NCBI GenBank assembly: GCA_002633005.1
Contig: NMRA01000391.1
Location: 1-64,000, forward strand
DNA from: Phoronis australis
Lineage: Eukaryota > Phoronida > Phoronidae
Length of the DNA stretch: 64,000 nucleotides
Direction of reading: 5' to 3'
Positions 25,101 to 37,100 of the stretch are shown piece by piece. The notes under the pieces are model-generated. The model had not been told where the DNA came from, did not search any database, and saw only the letters and a program-made list of their open reading frames with translations. The stretch's first letter is position 1, and every line of letters starts with the position of its first letter. The position numbers and the translations under genes were made by a program.

Positions 25101-28100
25101 AACTTCTCAAGAAATAGCCGAAGAACAGAAAAGGAAATTTCGAAGTATTTTGCGTTCGTCTGACTCATAGATTTTGAGACATCTATGATCTAACCTAAAT
25201 CATTTGGTCACGTGGTATTTGCAACGTCGTTTTCTATGAACACGGTCTCAAATCATCGATTGTTTACGTTCCATAAGTTCTCTAATTAATCGAATTTTGT
25301 GGGTTTGTTGCAGCTATGCTCCGTGATGAGTAAAATGAAGTGGAAAATGCAAATATGTGGAAAACAAGAGGCCAAAGTAATTGATAATCGTAAAGTTTCA
25401 CGAGACTTGTCTTTTCCTAAGCAATGTATAAGCACTTACGGTCCTTAAAGATCTTAATCTTGCTTGCCATGTCTGCAAACTTGACTAATTTCGTCTTCAT
25501 GGTGGGCGACATGTAGTGAGCGTCGTCATTATCAAATATTATGTCATCTCTCTTCAGGTTTGATAATCTGATAGTAAAAGATCCAAGAAGATGTTATCAG
25601 TAGCAACATTTGCGAGAAGCCATTAATTCGCAGGTGAAACATGAGAAATGTCTAAAGGAGAAGAGAAGTCCCATGCACCTTTTCGCTCAGTCAATTCGTG
25701 CTCAATCAAACGTTATATTTATGGGGATTAAAGGAAAATCTTTGACATTGTCAATCATACGGAACAAGATACATGTTCTTTACTACAGTCTAGAGTGAAG
25801 AAATAATGATGTTTTAATGCAAATCGTTATCCGGTTTCAATCAGGAACTAAGAGATAATAACTCTAGTTAGATAACAGAACTAGCTAAAACATAACAGCG
25901 TCATGGACATTTACCTTTCGTCCGTCTTTTTGGTAATCGCCGTACCCTCTTTTCCGCATGGCGGCTGAGAAAACGTTCCGATGCAGAAGATGTCTTGGTA
26001 CGCGATGAGAGCAATAGGTCCGTTCAGCAGCGATATGGTCTTCTTGAAACCAAGTGGAATAATGTTAAACGACCTGTAAACGTAAAAGAACGTTTACATT
26101 TAGTCAATCACAAGACACAAGACAGTCACGAAGGTTACCAGCCATTCTGAAAACGCGGCTGCAGAGTTGTTGACAACTGAGCTTAAACTTTCATTTCCCC
26201 ACACCTGACAAGTCGTCTGCTCTAAACAATCTGCCGTTGCGTACAATAACTAGGCAATTTTCTCAGCATATTTTGACCGAGACTTTGATCTTCAATTTAA
26301 CAGATTGTGACCGGATTAGTTCGAGCTCTTTGGTATGGAAAGTTTATTTATCTGTTACACTTTTACTGTGTTACATAGGGCGGCATTTCGAAACTTCAGG
26401 CTTTGGTTATACTTTTATATCGACAAACTGTATTTCGACAAATATGCAATATCGCGTAAATCTACTGTGAACCCAAGGCACAGGTTCGACCAAAAGGACT
26501 AGCTGCGATTTAAAGCACACCAACTCGCGACAACTGATTTGTCTTTTGACTTAGATTAGAAGAGATTCCTGGTAGTTCGTTGTTCCTCGACAGGTCAGAT
26601 TTAACAAGTTAGTTTGGTCCGGCAGGCCACGCCGAGACTAACGAACAACCAATAACTGTCAGTTGTTTCTAAACCAATCTAAATAAGACAAAAGTTAAAT
26701 CAAGTTTTACAGTGGTTTATAACACCTTTAACAAAATTTCCAACATTTAAAATCATCGAAAATTGACACAATTGTACCACCCATTTTGAAAGAGGGGTGC
26801 TGATCGACGTTCTGAAGTGGTAGTTCGTACTGTCCATAGTAAAAGGCGTTTTAATAGGACTAATTAGCTGATAATCCGATTCATGCGACCTGTTACTTCT
26901 TTTAAACAAGAGCAACGCAGAGCGTTGAAATGCGCCCACAATTGCACCGCATACGGTGTCCTTCTAGGGTTGTTTATTGGTACCATAAAGTGGCCAGTAG
27001 AGGGCATATATGTAGTATGGTGTACTTTGCAAAATGGAAAGGCATGGTCATTGTCTCCTCAATAGGCTAGGGGCAAAATGTGAGTAATCTTCATAATACA
27101 AGCACATCCTATACACCAGTTGCTTAAAGCACCACAGAAAGAATTAAAAACAAATTTACCAACATACGAGCACAGCATTAGAATGCCAGAAACAAATTTC
27201 TACTTGGAACTTTTCCTTCATAGTCACGAAGTAACACAAAGTATACACCTGAAGACCTATGAAAATACAGAGGTCAATGTAAAATACCAAAATTGCCACT
27301 AGAGGCAAATACTAAAATTGCCACTAGAGACATACCGGTAGTCAGAATCATCCTAAAGTCGTCATCGTCCGTTGTCAACATCACATAAATACACTTGCTA
27401 AATTTAGTAAAGATCCTGCAAACGGTTTGGGAGATACAGCCATGGGTGCAAAAAAACAAAACTGCCACTAGGAGGCGCCACAGTAGTCAAAATCGTCAGA
27501 AAATCATCGTCAACCGTCCTCTACATAGTAAGCATATACATGCCAATTTTCACAATCATCCTTTGAGCGGTTTGGTTGATAGAGGGCCGGACGCCGCCCG
27601 GACGGACGGACGGACGGACGGACGGACAGAGATGACAGCATAATGCGTCCACATATAAATATGTGGGCGCATAAAAATTGACAGATCCGTAGTCTGAATG
27701 GTTTGTAGGTTCAAGAAGCGTGCAATCAGGAAGTCTTCTCAAAAGAATAGGGCTTGCACCGGGTAAACGATTTGGTTAGGTTTGATTATGAGGAGCTTAC
27801 TTTTTATATTAGGAGACCTTCGGCACGAACCGGAATTGTCGATCTATAGACAGTTCAAACAATTTAGAATAAAAACCTCCTCTTTGTTGTTTGAGCTGAC
27901 TTACCCGCGATCATAGAGCCTTCGAATTAAATTCATTTTCGACTACTAACTCCCGCTCATTCAAAACACATCGTTGTTTACATCCAATGGGCCTGAACCC
28001 CTATAACGTTGGATAATCAGATGAAATGGAAATACAATGATTTCGTTTTATTAAGTGATAAGGCGTATACAGATTAATCTGACGCAGAAGGATATTAAGA

Positions 28101-31100
28101 AGAGCTCACCATTTATGTCCAACAACGGCGAGAGTTAATTTTACGGGCCTTATTTCCAAAATAACATTAACATCGAGCTTAAGGTCCAAACTGCCTAGTA
28201 TTGCGGAACCCATAACAAGTTCGGCCTCGAGTCCAAGCAGCAATTCAGGCTTTACTCTGAAAGATAAATAATGTAATGAAAGCGATAACTTTTCAGAACT
28301 GAGTCAATGTTGAGCAATAGAGATCTTTTTACAGCGAAGAGCTGTTTTTTGTCAACAAGGGAGCTAAGACTCTGGAAGTAATTGGTTATAAATCACATTA
28401 AAGGCTCTTTTAGAGGCCAAACTTCACAAATTTAGTCTGTAATAAAACAACTTTAAGGCTGCCGTAAATACGTGGTTGAGCCATGGAAACGAATGCTGAG
28501 TGAAGTATAATGAATCAGAATAGTCCTTTTGCGAGTTTATAACAATAACGCGAGATTATGTGAGATTTAACTGTGACGTTACGGGAAGTGGGTCAAAAGC
28601 ATGTCGTTTTGGCCATTTGCCCAATGCGGTAGCAGAGTGTATTCTGTTATTTTCTTCGAGTTTTTAGCCTTTTAGTTTGATAAATGCCAAACAAGCATTG
28701 CTGTTATGGCAAGTGAAATTCAGATTCGCACAACAATATGTTCTATCGCGTTCTGCACTAATTTCGTCTCGTGTATTTAAACGGGCGGTAGGCGAAATCC
28801 GCTCACTGATTAAGTGTTCACATCGTCAAAAATACATTCTACACCTAAAATTATCACCTGAAAGGCGCTTACTTTCTTCAGTGATCCTTTCTGCTTCTAA
28901 AAGTATGTTCGATGAAGCATAGCTACGGGAATTCAGGTGTCTTTGGCGAAGAATTCCAACTCCACTTTGTGGTTACTGTTAACTTTGACGGCAAAGTTTT
29001 TCAACTGAGTCAAGTGAGTATGAGGCAAAGGCAAGCGCGAGACTGAGCTCAGCGCGAGACCTGGCGCGTAACACTTGCGAAATAGCATGAGAAAATATAA
29101 AGTGAAAATTGTAAGATTTGTGTCCCTTGGACGTTTTGTTCGTCAACAGGCGTAATTTCACATAACTTCCTCAAAATGGCGCTCGGTGAGAAAAACTCGA
29201 GCGATCGAACCGCGAGGACATGGACATGTTCAAGTTATTTGTAGACTAAATTGTATCCAGAGTCAGGGTACGTGTTAATTATAACTCCATGTGCACATAT
29301 GCCAGTTTCATTTGATTTTATTTGCTGTATTTTGAAGTGAGTACTTTTTATGGGGATATACTATCGCCCCTGTATGCCTGCGGCATTCAGGCCTAGACCG
29401 AGTTAAGTTCCATTTCACATTACCAGTAATACGTAAACTAGATCACCCGCCAGCTTCTCTGCATAAACTAGGTCATCGCTTATGGACCAGTTAGCGCTTC
29501 ACACTCCGCGTGTCTACTTGAGAGATTTACCAGGAATTTTGTTCAACATTTTGTAGCCCAAAATTACCAAAGTTCAAGTATATTCCGTTAAAAAGGAAAA
29601 ACAAAACATATCATTACAGATGTCTGGCCAATACCAACAGTCACCACTCGTAAACAAGTCAAAGCCGTCCTTTTTACTCGTTGCCTTATTTCGCACTACC
29701 TCAATCGATTAGTTTTTCGCTATGCAACAATACAATATTGCCATAAAATCAACTTGTAATGACTCCTTTCAATTTTAAACCATGCCCGAAGTATTCGGAC
29801 ACAAATCATTATTAGGTACAAAGACGTTTTTTCTCTGAAGTGGATCGTGAACTGCTCAGATGAGTTTTTCTGACATAGCTACTTTGGTTTCAGTGCCTAA
29901 TATTAGCTCCCACAGGCCGGTCAAGGGCCAATCCTTGCTGTACGCACTACTGAGAGCATTGGAATCAAACTGTTATCTATAAACCAAACGTTTATTAGTA
30001 AGTATACTGGTCTGAACATAATCAGTGATTTAACCAAAAACTTCGAATTAACTAGACCCACTGATGATAGTCTATGATAAAATAAACTGATATCAAAAGG
30101 CCAAAATTGGCAATTTTCGGCCACCCCATTTAAATACAAAATTTTGTCTAATTTTCTTCAAACTCCTACATTTCAATCTTCATTATACTGACATCTGTTG
30201 GATCTATCGGCAACTAACCGCACATGAAAGGCTTGGTCGAAAATTATCGTTTTCTCACATGCACTTTCGGGTTTTCAGCGGCGATTCCACTGATCGAAGC
30301 GACAAATTAAGCCGAAACTTTGGCCATACTATGTTAAACATAATTTTTTTTCCAATTTTGCTGAAACTTGGCCACGTTTTCAATAAAATACTTATCTATG
30401 TTATGTGCTTTCGGCAAATGTGATTGGTTCATAAATAAGACCCCACGCTGTGTTTTCTGCGAATCCCATGTATCTTTGGAGAGGGCTGACTGAGTGATTT
30501 TAGCGCATGCGCAGTTCACGGTTTCAATATTGCTGGTAATGAGTCCGTTCACAGCTTCGCACAGCATAACAAGTTCGCATTTTCTTCGTCCATCCACAAT
30601 TATTCCACGATCCATCTACCGTCTCTTAAGTTGTGTTAACGTTTTAAGCGTAAAATTCACCATAAGAACTCCAGTAATATTTAGCGTGTGTAGCAAAGAC
30701 TCGAAGCAAAACAAGAGCAATATGGCGGGTTTTGCTCCTTTTCCGGTGACGTCACATTGACTAACGAGAAACTCGCAAGTGAGCTATTATGTTAGCGGCT
30801 CTCCCTTTTGAAAACTAGGTCAATTGTAGAATATGTTTCATTCTTTCACAAAGATATAGTAAACATATATAGACGCTGAGGTTGGCCAGTAATGAAATAT
30901 ATCAAATGAACACAGAAAAATCAGGAACCCCAACTGGGAATCGAACCACAGGTCTCAGGTGAATTGCTGATTGTATATATAATTGTCCAAATTCCGTGTG
31001 AAAAAGGCAAAACTCCGCTCATGGGATGTATGATTTAACCGGTGGCTGTCAGCCGTATTTGTACAGATATCGGGTCCTCAGTAGCTCAGAGCTGAGAGCA

Positions 31101-34100
31101 CTAGACCGGCAATCTAGAGGACTTCACAAAGAAGTGACGAGAGTTGAATCCGGTCTCGATGAGGATATTTAGAGCACATTATGTTAGCTTATGATGGTGG
31201 GACACGGTTATTTACCATCTTGTTCTCTAGTCAGAAAAGTCAGCTGGTGAAGGGATTTATGTTAAGGAGACTGACATGAGAACATTTTCAAAGCCGCAAT
31301 GACCCCGCATTCCATCAAACTAAATTTGATTAGACAACTTACAGCTATGAAATTGGTCTCAACTTGTGTTCCTTACTCAGATGAGAAGTGATTTTTGGTC
31401 TTGCAAAGAAATGGCAATTCGTTATTGGCCTTGAAAACATGCTCAACAAATAAAATTAAACGTCGTGACTAGTCAGTTCGCAGAGCAATTGATCTCCATC
31501 ATAGTGGCGGATCTAGGATACCATAAGGGGGGCCAACATATTGCCTCGGGGAATTGGGCAAAGTGCGAGGGTATGTTGTGCACAGTCGGCCCAAAAGTTG
31601 CAGGGGGCTGAGGGTGCGGACCTTCTGTTCGGAAAATCTATCGCCAAAAAACGGGCACTCGATCCGTCGCAATTTGGGGTCTGAGCTCCCCCTCCCTCCC
31701 CCCTTCTCCACTGCCGTTCCTAGTTGCTGAACTCAATATTTCCTCACGCTTCAGGCTCTTGCTGTTTCATTTTGCTTACGGCAGCCAAGGGGGGGGCGGG
31801 CCCCCTGTCCCCTATATACGTCTATGCATCAACAAGGAAATGTCGGTACTTTGCGAGTCCACAACTCACGCCTGTTTTGACTTGAGAACCATTCGAGATC
31901 CATTTTAGAACGACAAGTGATCGAGTTTATAGCCTATGTAAAGGTGGGGCGTTTCGGGGCTGATTAGCCGTCAATATTGAATTATTAACCGAAGCCCAAT
32001 TAATTCTTGAAGGTTTTCTTGAGTATCTGGAGACTTCCATGTTTATGATAGCTGGCTTTACCATGGCAACGAATTTTTCATTTTTGGCAGTTAGACACTG
32101 ACGAAATGCATTTTCAATCTTACTTCCCCCTAACTACTTCAGGTGATTTCGAGGAATTTACTTTAAAAATATGCAAAGCTTTTCGACGGGTTGATAATGA
32201 AATGTCAAATCATTTCGTGATCAAAATTGTTCCCCATATAAATGCAAGACGTCCAGCCCATATCTTGCAACCTGCTGCGCGGCAAAACCGAATTGATATT
32301 GATACGCTGGCAAACAACACTGATTCATGGTGAGATTCCCTACTTACCCAATTGCAACTGGAGCAAGAAGTGCTATTTCAAAAACAAATTCGCTTAATCC
32401 CCAAGCTAAACCAACAGACACCTCTACCTACAATACAATTAACAAGAAATGTTTCACAGTTCCAATTACTGGTAATCTTTTTTACAGATAGCGTGAGTCG
32501 TGAGAAGTTATACACACAAAGGATACCAGCCAAGCTCATTCGGCACGGTATTCGTCAATTCCGTATAACGTTCTCTTGTACATTACTACATAAAACGAGG
32601 TTAGAGAGGCATTGCTGACATCAAGCCAAAGCTGTGAACTTACTACTGGCATGAAGCAATTACTAATGCAGCACACAGTAGGCCACACAGTAGAATCTTT
32701 ATGATAAGACTCTAATATTTCTTGTGGCTCATTTGAGATATGTTACACTACCTTTGAAAATTGAGATGGTTATGTTCGCTTGGGCATATTGTGTAAAGTT
32801 TGAATTATGACAGTTATGAAGGAGATGGAAATCATATTGTTTTGATGTGTTTAACATATTGTTTTGATGTGTTTTAAATATGAAATTTAAAGCTGTATTT
32901 TACACCTTTTTAGCTGCCAATGTTGAATTCCTAACCAAATCACTTTGATATTTAAAAAGATTACCACGCTCATCCAACAGTGAATTATTGCTGATCGAGC
33001 CGGTAACTCAAGTCACAGGCTACATGAGCTATTTTCTGATCCACAATTTCAAAGCTTGTCAACCTCAACGACCTCTAAACCGTTTTGTTGAGTCGTTGAT
33101 GTTCTTGTTGATAACGGAGATGAAATTTTATTATTGTCAGAAATATTATGAGCCTGATTTTGTGAGAATAGGAGGTCTAATTCTAAATGCAGCTACAAGA
33201 GGAGAGATCGCCATTACGAATGGGTTTGATTTTCATTTAAAAGCATTAGTTAATTACATAAAACACGTTGTAGAAGTCAGCAAGCATTCTTGAAGAAAAA
33301 TTATAGTGGCTGCCTTACAGTAATGTTAGTAAGGTGACGTACAAGCCCATGTGGTTGGAGATGTCCACGCTTGCCTTGTGTCCTTATGTTCAATATTACT
33401 GGTGAATCAATGTCATCATTAAAACAACAAATAGATAATATATAGAGACCAAGTTGTGCAACGCATTTCGCGCCACATCAAACTTTCATCTTTTCTAACA
33501 AAATTTTGAACCACAGAATTTTTCTCAAGCGCAAAACCATGCAGACGACATATATATCGAAGATTAAATATTTTACCTCTGCTGACTTCACCACTGACTT
33601 CACAGCACATGGGCGGCGCAGCACTGAAAAATNNNNNNNNNNNNNCCCCCCCCCCCCCCCCAGCCCCCTTGTGGTGCACTAGACCATGGGTAGCGCTTTA
33701 CTATCGTCGCAGTAACGTTGCACACGTGAACCTGGAAGTCCGTTTCATAGTGGATGGTTATACTCTGGTATCCGTGGTAGTGTATAATCTATATTCTGCC
33801 ATAGGTACCAAGGACCAAATTTTTAGAACTCTCCAGCGAGGCCTATTGGCGACTTCTGGATTCACACGTGCATTGTACATCGACGATTGCATTATGAACG
33901 AGTGCAAGGGACTGGTATGAAGTCTGTTAGCTTGTACGAATAAGTGCAATGCAAACGTTCCAAAGATAACACGTTGGCGTTCCTTAAAATACACGCCTGT
34001 TTAGGGAGCTCATTGCAAGTAATGTGCGGATATTTCAGACGTTATTCGTTTCCTCTGTACCGTAAATATGTACCTTTGGATAAATACTGAGGCTACCAGT

Positions 34101-37100
34101 GATTTTCGCTGCGATATCCACTTTTGGTGTGTGAGCTTTAAAGGGAACAATCTTCTTTTCCGTTGTTGTCGTTGCAGCAGCGTCACCTATCTTTTTGTTC
34201 TCTGAAAAAAGTAAAAAAATGGTGTAGGTTAGCTCATACCAATGAGGATAGGTTCCAGAAAAAAACATTTGGCTATGGAAGCTGAATCATGATTGGTGGA
34301 TGCCAAAACCAAACCGAACCCTGAGGGTGTGCTTCCGAAGGCTATGGTTATGAGAACAACATGCGCGCACCCAGGGGGGGAGGCGGACTCTGCGGACTCG
34401 AACGAGCNCCCCCCCCCCCCCCCATTTGGCGAAGTGGGCAACAAGGTCCTTCTCAGAGAAACAAAAACTCCGAAAATGTTGAAAACGAGACAAAAGACCA
34501 CTGCAAAGTCAGGAACTATCAAAATTCGGCGAATGCACAGTATTCATAGCTCTGAATCTTAGTAAAGGTCCACATTCTCAAAAACTCGAGCCCCTTCCAT
34601 TTTTTTAGGCTGGGTGCGCCCATTTACAATATATAGAAAACCAGTTTCCATTGTTTTTTGTCTGAGTCATGAGAAGTCGTTTCCACCGAGATGTTAACAA
34701 GGCCGGAAATTGACCTTCATTTTTGGCGTTGTCTGTGCATGCCATCGTTAGCCGCAACTCCACACATCTGAGATAAAATGAGTTCTAGGCTAAGTTTCAT
34801 TGCTTTGATTGTGCGCACATCCAGTTAGAGTAAAAGCTTCAATTATGCAATTCATAACAATGCCGAGTATTTGATGCAGGAGTCACAAACTTACCCCAGC
34901 TAAACTCAGCAGTCGAATGAAATCCCGTGGTGGCTTCCAATTCGGCTACAGCTGTAAATGCAGCCGAGAACCAAAGTTCAGCTGCAAGTGCGACCTTCAA
35001 GTTCAGACCCCATTGTGGTACAATGGGAATAAGAATGCCAAGAGGTACTTCGCCTCGCCAAAGACGCTTGTCGTACGATATAGAAAATTCACCAGTAACT
35101 TTGAGTTTCACGTCAATGTTCAGTTTCGCAGACGCTTTAAACTGAAGACAAAAGGTTTATTTTATGCATGTTGAATGAAACAAGGTAGTCAAATTACTTA
35201 CTTTCTTACCAAGTATCACATTTGTTAATATATCCTTTTGAATCCTTATTTCCAACCGGTGATATCATTTACTTTCGAAACTTCTGGTAATAACAGAAAT
35301 ACAGTATGTGTATATATGTAGTCACGTAGAAACATGTTTTTATAAAATAAATGAAAATACGTGACTACAGAAACCCGAGTGTTCTTTTCATGCCCATAGT
35401 ACGTTTCGAAATCTAGGATTTTAAAAATTATAGTTTGACAGGTTGAACATTAGTATATTGCTGTATCCAAACAGACGAATTGAAGGAATATGACTTGTGG
35501 TGGGGTAACTAGACAGCTATTGTATATTTAGCCAACACATGCATAAAGATATGTTTTGAGTGTAATAGACACATGGCTAATGTATATATCTGGGCTGAGT
35601 GGGGTGCCTCAAGTGAACTATAGCTTTCAGGTCAACTTGTGGCTAGGACAACTGGGACGTCTCAGATTACACAACGAAAGAACTCTCGTTTATCTCGGAG
35701 GTCGTTGTTTTCGTCGCCCTCGTTCTGCTTCTGGTATATCAGGCACATTTTCAGAGTCATATCATCTCGGAAACCGTGTATGGCGACGGAAATATTTCCA
35801 ATTTCAAACGGAAATGAAAAGGTATAGTCCAGGACATGGACTCTGTTCGGTTCAACATTAAGCTGACTAACTTGCGGTTAGTGTCAAGTTTATCAAACTT
35901 TCATGCGTCGGAGTTGTAGCCTACAGCACAGTTGTAATACTTCACATGCGCGCACCCCAGGGTGGCACGGGGGGCTCATTTGGCGCGAAGTGGGCAAAAA
36001 GGTCCGCTTCAGAGAAACAAAATGTCCGAGCAAACGAGACACACAGTTCACAGTTCTGAAGGTGGTACCCCGTTTTTTTCTAGTCCTCACGATTTTTGTC
36101 AGCGAAAGGTCCACATCGCCAGAAATTCGAGTTCCCCCCATGTTAAAGGCTGGGTGCGCGCATGCTTCATTAGCACTGGAAGGAAGAAGAGCCGAATAAT
36201 GCAGTCGAAACAATATGTAAAGAATACGACTTCACCAAAGAGCATGTGGAGCTCCGTTGGCGCGAAAACGAGGATATAAAAGTGCTGACGGATGTTGCAG
36301 CATCGTGGGTATACACAGCGAAATTCACGTGAGCTATCACCTCAGGTATCGTTTATTTGAGACAGCCCGCTCGCCTCTTAGCTCTCTGCTTGCGATGGCC
36401 CCTAAGGGAGATGACCAAGGATGAATTCCTCCACTCATGATTTGATGTATATTTGTCGTGAGTGTTCGGACAGTATACCTTCATTAGGGTCCCGATTCGT
36501 ACATAGTGGTAAGGTGTTAATAGATCGTACCCTGTCCAAATATTTGGTAAGAAAAAAATTGATGAGGGGACCTTGAGCAACCAGGTCAAGTTACGAAACC
36601 ATGTCGAGGAAAAGTGATGGGAGCGAAATGCCTTTGCAATCAAGGAGAATTAAAATCTGTTCAACTGTACTACAGTGCTTAAAAATCCTTAAGCACCCGC
36701 TCCCTTCAAGAAATGTTTTTGATTAGTTCAACTGTGTTGTTTAAATAAGTTGGGATGACGTAGACTACTTCTCAGTGCGGGCAATGAAGCCGATTTGGAG
36801 AGGGTATAAAGCATGCGCGCACCCAGGGGGCTCGGGGGGCTCNCCCCCCCTAATTGGCAAAGTGGGCAAAAAGGTCCGCCCCCGGGAAACAAAAAGTCCG
36901 AGAAAATCGGACAAAAGCCCACTAAATAAGGACAAACGCACAGAGGTTCGCCCGTTTTTTTTTAGACCGGCCGCCCTTTTGTCAGCAAATGGTCCACAAC
37001 GTCGGGAATTCGAGCCCCCTCATATCGAATATCGAACACTGGGTGTGCGCATGTAAAGGGTGATTTCGGTGGCGAAGTGTTTGCAGATTTTATCGTAGCT

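Larger units (their letters stand above)
28255..34060 (-). other. Intron 7 of the large gene
   Basis: 5.8 kb holding tRNA-like sequences near 30.94 and 31.07-31.17 kb, a repeat at 31.5 kb, a MITE at 33.6 kb and a 13-base N run. A plus-strand frame of 101 codons (32988-33293) has no recognisable domain. No gene called. Confidence 0.5.

Noticed and set aside
24800-25170. Ser/Lys-rich plus-strand frames in intron 10
   Set aside because: Overlapping frames of similar length with no motif; composition suggests chance.
31073-31167. Functional tRNA-Ala(GGC) gene
   Set aside because: Position 33 is not U, the extra arm is too long for Ala, and similar tRNA-headed repeats occur nearby, so a SINE or pseudogene is likelier.
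32988-33293. 101-codon plus-strand frame in intron 7
   Set aside because: No domain recognised, no splice sites found, and it is antisense to the host gene.
33419-33679. Minus-strand frame with CCEVSGEVSR and donor AGAG|GTAAAA as a missing exon between exons 7 and 8
   Set aside because: Its 5' part lies in a MITE with an N gap, and exons 7 and 8 can join in phase without it; kept only as a possibility if the exon 7/8 junction proves wrong.
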